Part shown: piece by piece, positions 50,601-61,989 of the stretch
Position numbering within the stretch: the stretch's first letter is position 1
How the letters are laid out: each line of letters starts with the position of its first letter
NCBI GenBank assembly: GCA_963573315.1
Contig: OY752142.1
Span: forward strand, 372,001-436,000
DNA: 64,000 nucleotides
Direction of reading: 5' to 3'
From: Entomortierella parvispora
Taxonomy: Eukaryota; Mortierellomycota; Mortierellomycetes; Mortierellales; Mortierellaceae
The notes under the pieces: generated by a model
The model's input: only the letters and a program-made list of their open reading frames with translations
Told to the model about the DNA's origin: nothing
Database searches by the model: none
Translations under genes and position numbers: made by a program

Positions 50601-51535
50601 CCAAGGATGAGATCCCAGGTACACAGTCAGGGCTCGAACAGACTGCACATACAGACAAGAAGGAGTTCCTCAAACTTCTTATTCGGATGCGCCGTGTCAT
50701 TCTTCAGGACGCAGTGCAATTTATGGTCCCTTACTCTAACGGTATGGATCTTTCCAACCATTTGATCAAGGGACTACCCGAAATATTTGCCAGTCAGTTG
50801 TTTTTGGACTACTCAAAACTTCTCCGTCAGATCATGGAAGCCCACCGTGAAAACTCAGAAATCATTGCAGCAGGAGTACCAGTGGATGGACCAGCCATGG
50901 TTGACGCAATCAATAGATCGGCTCAACAGCTTTGTGTACATTTGAGTGCAATGCAGGCCCTACATAGGCAGGAACTCGCTGAAAAAGACAGGCAACTCGC
51001 TGAAAAAGACAAGCAACACCAACAAGCACTTGCAGACCAAAATGCTTACTTTGAGAGGATTCTTGCCGGAATGCAGCAGTTCAGTCGGCAAGCCTTTCCA
51101 TGTCAACACCTGCAGCCAATTCCACTGCCACCGCACCGACCCCTTCCATGCCAACACGAACATCCTCTTTCTGCGCGTCCACCGCACCAACACGAACATA
51201 CTCCTTCTCCACCTACATATCCCCCGTTCCAACAGCCATCAGAGGTCAATATCTGTCCTATTAGCGCAGACAAGAACGGTTTGACTATTAGGACCGCTTA
51301 TGAAGAATACTATTCTTTGGTAGTTCCTGCCTACGAGAAACACAGGAATCAATGGTCAGAGAGCCAACGGAAGCTTTTCCGCCGTAGGCGCCAGTTCGTC
51401 CATCTGGCTGAACAGAAGGCTAACGCAGAAGAACGTGAGGTAGAATCCATCCTGGATGCCGAGCGGTACAAAGGAATGACTGTTAACGCGTTCACGATTC
51501 TACTGAAGGCTGAGGTCTCTGGATCGAGCAACTGA
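47647..51535 (+). CDS. Crypton/Ndc10-like tyrosine-recombinase-derived protein with AT-hook
   Basis: Five exons: 47647..48384, 48485..49061, 49168..49437, 49512..49879 and 49976..51535 (3513 nt, 1170 aa, all phases consistent). Residues ~35-45 hold an AT-hook-like RRGRPPGS in a Lys/Ser-rich N-terminus. A helical region (NVPLSLGTVNNYRKALIYLW) resembles the SAM-like core-binding part of tyrosine recombinases. Residues ~530-800 resemble the Ndc10_II/Crypton catalytic fold: LLRDEDIRNLNLSDIF (Arg helix), AFAFYLLERF, LEGRHAGTKEAFKLGL, IQHLGRW and PPLALQRLVFPWLED. The segment after GRW reads MSQMMSFQAS; where Cryptons have a nucleophilic Tyr I see Phe, around residue 776. A coiled coil with a duplicated LAEKD unit lies at ~970-1010, then a Pro/His-rich repeat, and a GCR1_C-like helical tail could follow. 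Likely a DNA-binding protein derived from a transposon. The family call is from recalled motifs. Confidence 0.7.
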
Positions 51536-52740
51536 AGAATGAGATAGATGCACAATGATACAATAAATTCGGTACACGATACAATAACAAGGATAAAGAG
51601 CACCTAATACGTGAACAACACTCCAGGGAGATCATCGACGGGAAGGAAAGGTAACAAAGTCTTAACAAGAATGGGTGCACACTTGCAGACTTGCATTCAA
51701 TTCCATTTCCTTTTTTTTTAAGCCCAGGATTCCGTCTGCAAGACTGCGAAACAGGCAGGCCTTCTCTGTTTCGCAATCCAGAGACTGCGAAATGGATCGT
51801 TGTGCGCGGACATGAGCGGACATGAGCGGACATGAGCGGACATGAGCGGACATGAGCGGACATGAGCGGATATGTTGGACAGTTCGGTTTGAACATGACC
51901 ACAAATTTTTTTTCGGTTCGCAGTCTAGATGCACAGTTCTACATGTACTGTTTCTTCGAAGCATTACACAGACTTGCTATCAAAATAGTTTGACCCTTTG
52001 GCTTACAGGTTGATGCCTCATTCGATAACTCAGGACAGCTCTCAAGCACTTGCTCTCAATCTCCTCCAAGACTTTATTGAGCGAATTGACCGTAGCGAAT
52101 ATGCCTCTTATGACCATTCACAAAAGCCAGAAAGAGGATGCTGATATGTTTGTTGAAAGAGTCTGTAGAATGGGAAGAGCATTTGGCTGGCGCCGTGAGA
52201 AAGTACTAGATGACCACTTGGCGATTGATCCCAAAATGTCTCGCCCATCGTAGACTATTCCTCCTGTCTTGAGTGCATTTGATTTGTGGACCCAACCCAA
52301 GAGTCTTGCTCCGTTTTGTACCTGAGCCTGAGCCCAATTTCGCCCACCCTCGGTAACTCTTCCTCGCTCTCACCCTCGCCCGCACCCTTACCCTCGACCC
52401 CGACGTTACAGTAAAACGCCAAACCAAGGCGCAGCACTTATCCTTCCATATAAATACCCTCAGATAGTGAATAACTCAGTCAGCGTTTGCCTCACAATCT
52501 ATCCTTTCCCAAAACACTTCTTGTCCTTTCATTCTTTTTTTCCCAACTCCTTGTCCTACCTCCAGTCTCTGTCTTCTGGTCCCTGCTCCTGTTTTTGTCC
52601 CCTATCATCCTATCTTGTCCTCAATCTTGTTCTTCTCTCTTGTTCTTGTCCTACTTCCAGTCTCTTCCTCTCTTGTCGCGACTCTGAGTTGACAAACAGT
52701 AACCCACTCTTCGAGACCGTCGGTTTCACATATTACAGCC
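51536..52740. other. Intergenic with decamer array and a TATA box
   Basis: Contains the decamer array at 51805-51874 and, just left of it, a pair of CTGCGAAA/TTTCGCAG-type inverted segments (about 51741-51790). A TATAAATA at 52449-52456 sits ~290 bp before the F-box gene. From 52500 to 52690 the leader is strongly pyrimidine-rich with repeated CTTGTCCT-like units. A frame at 52050-52253 has no confident identity. Confidence 0.5.
51805..51874. repeat. Seven tandem copies of decamer GCGGACATGA
   Basis: The copies are identical except the last (GCGGATATGT). A perfect 10-bp period is roughly one helical turn, so any site in it is presented on one face of the DNA. Confidence 0.95.
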
Positions 52741-53604
52741 ATGGTATACTTGCTTGATGTGTGGTTATCCATACTGCCATATCTCCACATGGGAGACTTG
52801 GCGAGACTTATGAAGGTGTCCAAAAGCATGCATGCCATTGCCAGGTGCTGGACTTCGGACGAGTTGGATATCTCTGTATTGTCGCCATATGACAGGTCGC
52901 ATATGGATGACAATGCAATCTCGAGCATTATCACCTGCTTCGGTGCCAAGTATGTCTCTGTCAATTTGAGTGGTACGTTCGTCATTGTAGAAAGTGTTCT
53001 GCTGTTCATAGAAAGTGGCGCAAAATCCATAACGCTCTATGAGTGCCCGGATCTCCACGTCCAAGTTTTGACAACGAGATTGGTATCATTGGCCAAGAGA
53101 GGCGGTATCTTGGACATCGACATATATACTTCATTCAAGTCAAACCAAGAGAACACTGTGCGTCAGATGGTGCAAAAGTATAGCGACTCTATCCGGATCT
53201 ATCGAAAAGCATGCACCAATATTGCCACATACTTGGATGTATGCCACGCGAACAGGAAGTGTCATGAATGTGACGCCGAATACAATGATCCCGCCATGTG
53301 CAGTGTGTGCCTCAGTCAAACCTGTAATAGCTGTTGCGATACGCGTTGTGTCAAATACGGTGACCAATGCTACCTGAAATACTGCCAAGGCTGCGATAAG
53401 GATTGTGTGTGTGCCATATGCGATACATACCGCTGTCATTGCAATGATATTACCACCATGACGTGCTTTCTTTGCAACAAGAAGTCATGCACATCATGTA
53501 CACCTACAATGACACGGTGCAAGAAATGTCGCAATGCATACTGTGGCAGATGTTACATCGCTACTGAGATTGGGTTGTGCAGCTGGAATCCTAAATGTAG
53601 ATAG
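52741..53604 (+). CDS. F-box-like protein with a Cys-rich zinc-binding tail
   Basis: 287 aa, single exon, strong context (agccATGG). Residues 1-40 (LLDVWLSILPYLHMGDLARLMKVSKSMHAIAR) form an F-box-like helix set. Residues 45-150 have LRR-like hydrophobic strands (ISVLSPYD, YVSVNLSGTFVIVES). Residues ~170-287 are packed with CxxC and CxC pairs (CHECDAEY, CSVCLSQTCNSCCD, CQGCDKDCVCAIC, CFLCNKKSCTSC, CKKCRNAYCGRC), at least four potential zinc sites in a RING/B-box-like arrangement that I cannot name exactly. The combination suggests an SCF-type adaptor or an E3-like protein. It is not closely similar to the F-box/LRR genes at 12-18 kb. Confidence 0.75.
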   Translation: MVYLLDVWLSILPYLHMGDLARLMKVSKSMHAIARCWTSDELDISVLSPYDRSHMDDNAISSIITCFGAKYVSVNLSGTFVIVESVLLFIESGAKSITLYECPDLHVQVLTTRLVSLAKRGGILDIDIYTSFKSNQENTVRQMVQKYSDSIRIYRKACTNIATYLDVCHANRKCHECDAEYNDPAMCSVCLSQTCNSCCDTRCVKYGDQCYLKYCQGCDKDCVCAICDTYRCHCNDITTMTCFLCNKKSCTSCTPTMTRCKKCRNAYCGRCYIATEIGLCSWNPKCR

Positions 53605-54451
53605 CTTAGTAGCCTCATTCTAGAATCCAAAAACTACTCTCGAAGAAAAGAAATATTAAAAAAAAAATCATTTCTGAGGCCCAAATGGATACCTCATCTT
53701 CTTTTGTTTCTCCAGGAACATATCCGCACCAAAACTTGATCTCACTCCTATGTGCCGCTCCCCTTCTTCTAAACCTTCCGCATCCTCTTCCTCTTCAAAT
53801 CATGAAGATATCGCCGCCCTCAAGTGCCCAATTGAAACCCTTTCTCAACAAGTCCGGGATCCGCGAAGGCGATTCCGATCCTCAACTACTGGAACCGGCT
53901 GTATCCGAAAATCTTTGTCCCTTCCGAACAACAAGGCAAACGATATCCTCCAATCTACCCCTAGAGACCCAAGCTCCTTTTTCGCATCCCAGATGTCAGA
54001 CAAGGACATTTACGATGACATCAATGTTTCTCCATTAATACGGCCGAGTCCTTCAAGCCCTTACAAATACCAGATATCATTGAACCTACAAGGTGGATAA
54101 CGCAATCTCGACAAGAAAACTGGCAGAGATTCAAAAACGTCTAGCCGAAATCACCAGACTAATAGACCTCTTTCTCCACCGGATTTGGGATTTGGAAGGA
54201 TCCTCATTCAAGGATAGCACGGAACTCTCCTCCACGACTACATCTCAGGCACCGCTGACAAGATCCATGCCACGCGAATGGAAAACTTTCGGTGTTCTCA
54301 ACCAAGATCAGAGCATTTCATGGTGGATCCCGTGCAATTCAAGGACGAATGCAAGGCCCTGCACGAAATCTCAAGCGCCTTCAAAGAAACCAGTAACTCT
54401 TTTTTTTTTTAAAAAAAATATTCTATGTCTTTTTTCAGCGAGGGGTTTTTT
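53605..54451. other. Open but unassigned stretch on the plus strand
   Basis: Three overlapping plus-strand frames (53685-54038, 53750-54100, 54093-54548) show Ser/Pro-rich and helical pieces (KLAEIQKRLAEITRLI, SPSSPYKYQ) broken by stops and shifts. This is what a decayed gene or retroelement gag would leave, but I cannot identify it. An A/T homopolymer cluster sits at 54395-54420. Confidence 0.35.
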
Positions 54452-56921
54452 TCATCCTGCCCGTGTTCTTCGCGATGGACGATTGTCTACGAGTGCCTCA
54501 CTCTCGGTCAAGAAGCTGAGAGCCACTGATGACGTAGAGTATCCTTGACAGATCGTACTTGCTTCTACAGCCCTCACCGCAATAGGCGCTGCCATCGGTG
54601 GGGCTGTCTGGTCCGGCGATCGAGCCGCACACGCCTCCCTGGCTGCTTCGAGTGCAGTTCTTGATCCCGCAACGGCTGGGTCATAGTTGTATTCCTCTTC
54701 TTCTTCAAAGTTCTCCATCTCCCGAGAATCGTTTGAGATTTCTGCCTTGTCTGTCCTGAAATGGCCGGTTGGATGGCTGGGCGAGCTCTCGAGTAGATAG
54801 TTCTGACGACCTCCAACCGCGCCTGATGAATCCTTGCCGCGGCTCGCTCTTGCTGGATTAAACCCACCGTGGTCCTGTCTCCGGTAGGAAGAACGAGGAG
54901 AGGTCGAAAACTCCTCGCCAAACTCAATATCCCGCAAGTTGATAACCCCTGTCGCCATATCGGGTTGATAATGAAGGTTGGCGTCATCATCGTGTTGAAA
55001 AGTCGTGTGTCCTGATGCATCCGTAGGATTTCGATGGAGCGGGGATTGTCGTTTTTCGTACTGTCTGTTGTGCTGTAACGTCCGGACATAATGACCATAC
55101 TGAATATCGGCTTCATTTTGAGGTAGGCGCTCACTCTCTGGAAGATCCACTTCTCTCTTGGCGCCAAATCGGTTCATTTTCAAGGCGTGTTGTGATGTCG
55201 GTTCTTGTGAGATCCTGTCTGTCGGTGATGATGGAGTGGATAGAGGCATGATGATGAGAGGCAAAGGTCGATTGGACCTGCTGTTCAAGAAGCCAGAGTT
55301 CAAACTTGGTGTCGAGGGAGATCCAAGCCGATCTGGAGAATCCAGGCCACTGTCCTCGAAGGGAGAAGGAGGAATAAGTGGGAAATTGGATTGAGAATCA
55401 TGTCGGGGGTTGTTGCTTCGACTCGGTTTGTTGATCAGCCGCCGCTTTCTCCTGCGCCAGTAAAGTCGTCCACCCAGAAACATGATGAGGCCAAAGACAA
55501 TGACCGCACCTGCCGATATTCCTAAAATGGCCCCCTTGCTCAATCCTGTCTTCTGTACATGAGGATTAAAAGAATTGGTCCACATCCAGGTTTCCGTGTT
55601 GATAAAGCCAATCTGAATGTCGGTAAATTGCTTTCCATCTACAATGCCTCCATCGTACCCTAGAAGATTGAATGAAAAATGGCTCAGACAATGAACGACA
55701 TATCTGACCAACTGCTAACAAACACTTTCAAGTTTTGGGCGAATATGAACCGAGTCATTTACCTCCAACCACCATGATCACATTAGGTGCGACCAGCTCG
55801 CAAGCCGCTCCAGCACGCCCTTGGGTCGGAGCATTTTGTAGATTCACCAGAGTCCATGTCCAGGTCTTTGTGTTCAGAAGCCAAGTGTCGTTCAAACTCT
55901 CCGTGTAACCAAAAGTAACACCGCCGTGAACGAGAACATCTCCATTTGGGAGCATAGTGTTGCAGGGCGAGAGTCGAGCCATGGGCATCGCTGCTTCTGT
56001 TGTGTTCAGAACCACAGTTGATGGATTGCTCAACCAGAAGGGGCTTGCTTGTTGGCCCGAGTTAATGAGGTATCCTTTTGACAGCGGCGCGCAACTTGAG
56101 AGGCCTTGATTAGGAGCATATCCGTCGCAGCCTCCCAGGACCAATATAGACTGAATGCCAGACAGATAAAAGATCATAGGTTCAAAGAGTGCGGGCATCA
56201 TGGCTTCTGTTGTTGGTGGTAACCAGGTCCATTGAATTGTAGAATTAGAGCTTGGGTTCAAGATGTCAAGCTCTGAGGACAACTCGACGTCGTTTGAAAC
56301 TTGGATGAGGCCGCCGTACATGACAAGAAGTCCTGTGTTGGTGTCAGTGACTATGCCGACAGAGACTCTAGGGCTGATTGGCGGGTTAGGAGAGCCAGCA
56401 GGTGGCACGGCCCACTGGTCAAGCAAGATGTCGTATGCGATTGCGAGAGGATCGGCGGTGCTGTTCATACCAACAAGGACGAGACGACTTTGGTCTTTGG
56501 TGGCAGCGACGCGAGCGTCCGCGACTGCAACTCCGATGGCCGTCCGGTTTATCCAGGGCACGGCATCGGCGGTGAAGGGGTTCGCGAGGGAGACAGAGAG
56601 GACATCTCCAGTGGCCGAGAAGGGCCAGACGATGCCGGTAGTTCCCCCTACAAGATAGAGGGTGTTGTTGACCACAGCAGATCCAGAGCTGTACCGAGGG
56701 GTGTAAAGAGAGGAGTTTTGAGAAAGGACAAGAGTTGGGGTGAGAGAGAGGAAGAGAGCCAAGAGAGTCCTCAGACGACGCGGGCTGTGCTTGTTCCAGG
56801 GATCGAGAAGGGATGGAAGGAGGAAAGAAAAGGACCTCCTTTGGCGAGAGAGGGAGCTTGGAGGGAGTGAGAGATGGAGAGAATGCTCTTTGATGCAGCA
56901 AGTGCAGGGGGATGGGGGCAT
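54452..56921 (-). CDS. Kelch-repeat type I membrane protein
   Basis: Exons 55763..56921 and 54452..55659 (2367 nt, 788 aa); the intron at 55660..55762 has GT-AG ends. The ATG at 56921 is the first in frame; a hydrophobic segment (LRTLLALFLSLTPTLVLSQ) then acts as an internal signal. Five to six Kelch-type blades follow (RYSSGSAVVNNTLYLVGG, VSVGIVTDTNTGLLVMYGG, SILVLGGCDG, DVLVHGG..NDTWLLNTKTWTW, NVIMVVGGYDGG..NTETWMW), together making an extracellular beta-propeller with several N-glycosylation sites. A single TM helix (GAILGISAGAVIVFGLIMFLGG) is followed by RRRKRR and a ~330-residue Ser/Pro-rich cytoplasmic tail ending in an acidic EEEEEYNYD stretch. Fungal proteins of this layout are thought to act at the cell surface or in polarity and fusion; the role here is inferred. 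Confidence 0.88.
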
Positions 56922-58466
56922 TGGAGCAAGGGGTGTGTGGACCGAATCGGGATGAGCAGAGACTCGATGCGGTGCCTGAGCAAAAGGGACGAGATGAGTG
57001 GAGAGGGGAAGATGTGCAAAGGGGAGGGAGGAAGGAAAGGAGATGAGGGAGGGGGAGGGAAGGAAGAGGAAGGGCAATGGATGAATGGCAATGAAGTGCG
57101 TACAGAGAGGCAAAGGAGCCAAAGGCGCCAAGAGGAACGAAGCAAAAGGAAGATAGAGTTCATCTCGCCCATGGTTGTTTGTTCATTTGCTCATTGCTGC
57201 TGCTGGCGGCTTGTGTGTTGTGTTGTGTTGTGGGGCAGGGGCAGGGACAGGAACAGGGGGACATGCTGTCGCTGATTCAGCAGCACTGCAAAGAGGCGCC
57301 ACGCATCCTCAAACGCCACCACCACCACCACCACCATGTCCAGAACAGGCTAGCGTGCCTATTCTCGTACATTTCGAATTGCGCGCCTTGCTAGGAAGCG
57401 AATCTCTTTCCTCCAACATCCACTCTGCCAACAGGAGAAAGACCACCGTTACTGCTCCTGCCAAGCTCCAGGACTCACTCACCCAAGCAACATCCCCCAG
57501 GGCACGGCAAATTCAACCAAGCTTTTGTGTTTGGCTGTGCTCCTTTTGCAGTCAGAGGTCTGGCGACAGTTCGCCCCCCTTGAGCGGCTGCCAACCATGC
57601 CATGTCTATGGCGCTTGACTGTCCCTCCAGAGCTCCTTTCAAGAGATGGCCAATCCCGCAGTTTGCTCCGTGAGCCCCTGCGCCTCTTTTTTTTTTTTTT
57701 TTTTTTTGGCCTTTGTCGGACGAAATTTGTCAGATGCATTCGATACAGACCCGAGTGCAGACAGAACCTTCTCGACCTTGCTCACGATGAGGCGATATTC
57801 CTTGTGGATTACCAACGGGCGTGACAGTGCTCTCCATCTCCATGCAATGCCATCTTCGTACTCGCACAATAAAGCGCACTTTTCATCTTGACAAACGCTG
57901 TAGCTTTTCTGACCGTCGTTACTTGACAAAGCGCGTTTTTTTTTTATTAGTGATCTCTTATCTCGAGAAGCAGTGGTCATGATTTTGCTGAACCTCATTC
58001 ATGACTTCTGAGAACCGAGAGCGCTTAACAACTATGGTGCTTGCATTGCAGGCTGTTGAAATGACAGTGCTTCGATTCTGAATAACACATATAGGATAGT
58101 GAAGATCGTCTCTCAAAGTGTGTTGTGTTCCCCTCTTCATTCGCCTTGATCTAGGTCATGAAAAAACAGGCATGTTGCCACTCGTTGAAAGCTTTCAATG
58201 GTCTGGTTACTTTCTTACAGTGAAGTGGATCTGGCCAATGTTCAGTAATATCGACTAGGTAATGTCACTGTCCAGTCGTGGGACCGGGTACACCGCGTTT
58301 CACGTCGAGGAGAATCGATTCATGTCACCGAACGTGCAGAGTGCCAACATTTGCAATTCAAGTAGAAACTGTTAACATTTACGATCCAGGTAGAGAACCA
58401 TCCTGAATCGTATGAGTTGCATCTAGGCTTGAGTGACCTGTGTGGGTGTTTCCCTATGCTCGATCT
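56922..58466. other. Intergenic with microsatellites
   Basis: The leader of the Kelch gene is extremely purine-rich on the plus strand (GGGAGGGA-type, 56990-57080). A (CAC) run of seven triplets is at ~57315-57336, a T23-type run at ~57687-57709 and a T9 run at ~57939. A degenerate unit of the ~200-bp repeat can be seen from ~58268 (GTGGGACCGGGTACACCGCG). No gene is supported. Confidence 0.45.
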
Positions 58467-59060
58467 TACGTTAAGTGTCAGGTGATCGCCGGCTTTGAAC
58501 AGCAATGTCGACTAGTAAAAAGTCATCGCACGAGTGCAAGACCAAATGCACCGAGTGTTTCTCGTCGAGGAGCATCGATCTGGACCATAAAATCGAAAAT
58601 CCCCTAACTTCACCTATGGCCGAGAAAAACCACCCGATTCACAGATCCGTCCCCGCATTTGGAAGTTACCTTAAGTATCAGGTGACGCGCCACTTCGAAC
58701 AGCAATGTCGACTAGTAAAACATCATCGGACGCATGCGAGACCAGCTTTGTCGAGTGTTTCTCACCGAGGAGCGTCGATCTGGATGATAAAATCGGAAAT
58801 CCCTTATCTTTCATATGGTCATGAAAAAACACCCGATTCTCAGATCCATTTTCTCGCTCAATCATACCTTAAATATCAGGTGACGCGCGACTTTGAGAAC
58901 CAGTGTCCAAGACTATCGAAGGAACCCGGTGGGCCGAGTTTCTCTTGTTGGTGAGAGTTGACATTTGATCATAAATGGAGGGTCGGCGCTTTTTGCGCGA
59001 CCTGTTAAGATATCGCGGATTCTCAGATCTAACCCTTTCATCGATCTTTTCCTCTAGTCA
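58467..59060. repeat. Tandem array of a ~200-bp repeat (two good units plus degenerate ones)
   Basis: Good units run about 58467-58672 and 58673-58871, with a degenerate third to about 59060 and further traces to ~59165 and left to ~58268. Each starts (A)GT(G/A)TCAGGTGA and has GAACAGCAATGTCGACTAGT, a GTGTTTCTC(A/G)(C/T)CGAGGAGC block, and TCTCAGATCC/TTCACAGATCC near the end. A single inverted copy is at 31590-31790. The unit contains GTCGAC and has no TG..CA LTR ends. Confidence 0.88.
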
Positions 59061-59189
59061 AGTAACTTGCCTTCGAACAGTTACGTAGCATAGAAAAAAG
59101 CTTCTTGCCCAATCAAGGGACCAAGTGCGTTACGCTCCCATCGTCGAGGGGCATCAACATCTGTGCTTTTCATTAATTCATCGACCAGT

Positions 59190-60030
59190 GTTGGATGGAA
59201 AGGGTATGTGCCAACGCCGAGGTAGGATCCAAGGACAGCGATTCGTCGGATAGTGTCGGCAAAGACATCCTGAGTGTCTTGATCCAAGGCAACGAAGGAG
59301 CCGGTACAGAAGGCAGGTTATCCATGCGGGAACTCAAGGATCAGATCATGAATTTCTTGGTGGCCAGGCATGAGACGACTTCAACAACAATCACTTGGCT
59401 ACTCTATGTTCTATCGACACATCAGGAACATCAAACAAAGCTCCGCAACGAGCTCTTGGGAGCATTTGGCCGTCCAAATGGGGATTCTCTCCCTTTCTCG
59501 TATGACACTCTCAACAGCTTGCTATACTTCAACGCCTGCATCAAGGAGATCATGAGACGGTACCCAGTTGTCCCAACAACATCCCGTGTCGCCAATCGAG
59601 ATGATGAGATCCTTGGTTATACATTCCCAAGGGCACCCAGGTTTATTTGTCCCCGGTGGCGATGCATCAGCTCAAAAGTGTGTTTGGTGAGGATGCGGAG
59701 GAATTTAAGCCAGAGAGATGGATGGACCCTGAGGAGGTTGCTCGCGAGAACCCTCAGTTGGCTGCACAGACAAAGTTTGTAACGGCAGACATGGAATGGG
59801 CGTACCAACCTTTCTTGACAGGACCTCGCAACTGTGTGGTTCCAGGTTCGCGCTGATCAAAGTCGAAATCCTTGTGTACTATGTGTTGTTCAACTTGGAA
59901 TGCCACTCTGTGCCAGGATTCACTTTTTCAAAGTCGGCATTCATCACATACCGTCCTTCCCCTGGCATGCGGTTGATCGTGAAGAGATATATCCATGGAG
60001 ACGATTTGAGAGTAAAAACAACGACATCAG
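59190..60030 (+). pseudogene. Cytochrome P450, C-terminal half, frameshifted
   Basis: Pieces in order: an I-helix oxygen-binding motif (VARHETTSTTITW), the K-helix ExxR (KEIMRRYP), then after a one-base shift near 59630 the meander (GTQVYLSPVAMHQ, EEFKPERWMDPEE). The haem loop is FLTGPRNCV, where the Cys ligand is present but the expected Gly is displaced by another shift near 59840. The L-helix tail (RFALIKVEILVYYVL) continues in a third frame. The N-terminal ~250 residues are absent; the left edge abuts traces of the ~200-bp repeat. It resembles fatty-acid hydroxylase-like P450s but the subfamily cannot be set. Not functional as it stands. Confidence 0.85.
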
Positions 60031-60964
60031 TCAATCCACCACTGGTTTTATTAGCTCTTTGCCTGTTGATCAGAAGACTTTGCAAGGCAGCCTGTAACTT
60101 TTATAGAGAGAATTGCTGTTGATGTCGCTCATGCTTGTGTTCTCTGCGGGGCTGACAGCAGGAACCGATCAGAAACGCGCGTGCCGAACCTTCTTTGTTA
60201 GAACCACGCGCGCGCGTTGGACAATCCAATTTAGGCCCCTTAAATAGAGACGCAGAACAATTGAACATGCTTTGCGGCCCTTTGCTTCACCTTCTGCTTC
60301 CGCCAGTAGCGATTGCTTGTGCACATGGAACCATCGCTCGACTAGACATCTCAGGCCCGTAGATTCAGGTATATTCTTGTTACAAAGTGCTCCATCCCAT
60401 TGAACATTTGACGTACATAATTGAGCACTGATGCAATGACCATACAACAATAGTTCAGTCATTTCAACATTGATCTCGGCATCGATCTTACGGAGGCATC
60501 GATCTTACAGAGTCACCTCGGGAACACCTTCAGAGCTAGCGATCTAGCCTTGATATGGCCCTGGTCCTACTGGAGTCTTTCGTTATTGTCGTCAGGGAGG
60601 AGACGACCTGGCCACGTCCATCGCCAATGCGTTAGCCACGCTCAAGAGGCAAGGGTCAAAGCTCAGAGCTCAGGACGAGGCCCAAGACCTTTAAAGTTTC
60701 TTATCAAGATGACCTGCTGCTCTACGTGATCCGGTAAGGGCAGCCAGGGAGTGAAAACGGGATCAGATCCCATCGACACTAGATCCCCACGCGGACGATC
60801 AAGACGGATGGTCACGCACTTCCTATCCTTACGGTCGGCTTTGTCTTGCTGTCCACTCGCTATGGTCCCCAAGTACTCCGACAGACGTGATCCCGCCTCT
60901 GCTTTATTGCCTTTGGGCTGAACCCTCAGAGACACGTCCCTGTTGTTCTGCCAACTCAGTTTGG
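60031..60964. other. Intergenic, one unexplained minus-strand frame
   Basis: A minus-strand frame without ATG (60663-60977; contains EYLGTIASGQQDK and PWLPLPDHVEQQ) looks protein-like but unrecognised, perhaps a transposon remnant. A short CATCGATCTTA(C) direct repeat is at ~60480-60510. Nothing else noted. Confidence 0.35.
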
Positions 60965-61500
60965 TCGGGTCTTCCACACCTTTAGGGTCTTCACTCGAGG
61001 CGTGTCAGAGCTGGCGTTGCGAGAGGCTGTGTTAAATGAGATGGCAGTGGCGGCGAAATTATCCAGCTAGAGTCCTGCGAGGTCTAGGAAAGCTCCGTAG
61101 GGAACAGCATTCTCTGTTCGTGTGGCAATTTGCCGTGGATCTCGGCCGATATTCCTCTATTGGTTTCCAGTGTAAGGCGGTCATCCGACCAAAGGAGCTG
61201 CTCAAGACCTCGAGAATGGATCATATCAGTCGAGATGGACCATCAAGAAGAGGATAGCAGTAGACACATCTTCGATAGACTTTGTCACTTGGAGGAGCTC
61301 CGCATGCTGAACGTTAGCTCCACGTACGAACGCTTCGACACCGATGCTTCCTTCTTGGAGATTAGACAAGAGGCCGGTCTTTTTCCACTCAGTTTCCTCA
61401 AGCACCTGCAGGTCCTTAATACAAAGTACACTCGGCAAAGCTGTGCCGAGCTGATTGGGAATGGCTACTCGGCACCTTTCGTGAACTGAAGATTGTGGAG
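60965..61500 (+). pseudogene. LRR-protein fragment, duplicate of 62510-63065
   Basis: Matches the downstream copy base for base over ~530 bp. Blocks include GTCTTCACTCGAGG/GTCTTCAGTCAAGG, TGTTCGTGTGGCAATTT, and the long block coding CHLEELRMLNVSSTYE, DTDASFLEIRQEAG, LKHLQVLN. Stops and shifts break the frame and a ~70-bp stretch present in the other copy is missing. It is a remnant of an F-box/LRR-type gene. Confidence 0.75.
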
Positions 61501-61989
61501 GCTCCCGTGTTGCAATTGAAGAAGAGACAGAATGGCGAGCTGCTCTCTCTCGACGCGCTACCTCATATTCTCATTGACGATACTCTGAATCTTCGTAAGG
61601 ATCGAAAGAGAAGCAATTTCCTTGTCCTCCCATCGATGCAAATGGCCACCATCTCCTACAAGGATCGCTGTCGCGTAGAGAGGCATGTGTCCTACACCTT
61701 GTTTGTCGCCATGATTCCGATTGCTCGTCCCGGGATTCATCTGCTACATGTGTATTTTCGTAAACAAGACTGTTTTCGAGGATTCTTTGGGAAGATGTGA
61801 GACTGGACCCTGAGAGACAAGGTCCTTTTGGCACCGCCAGCTCCGTTGGCCACAACGCTCACCTCGTCCAGCCCGTCGATTTCTTGCTGGAGGCAACTCA
61901 TTTCTGTCGCCCCTACTTGTCTTTCGACTCTGCAATCTTGCATGAGGTTCGAATAAATGTCCTGCGCAATCAACAGCTTCTCAGTCTTA
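61501..61989. other. Sequence between the two LRR relics
   Basis: Frames continue from the first relic (KKRQNGELLSLDALPHIL...) but no domain is apparent. It may include decayed LRR or coiled-coil coding sequence. Confidence 0.3.

Noticed and set aside
51805-51874. CRISPR-like array
   Set aside because: Direct head-to-tail decamers with no spacers; fungal nuclear context.
57179-57394. Apparent secreted His-rich small protein upstream of the Kelch gene
   Set aside because: The frame opens with TTG and has no ATG; the hydrophobic start comes from CTG/GTGTTGTG simple repeats and the His run from a (CAC) microsatellite in the Kelch gene leader or promoter.
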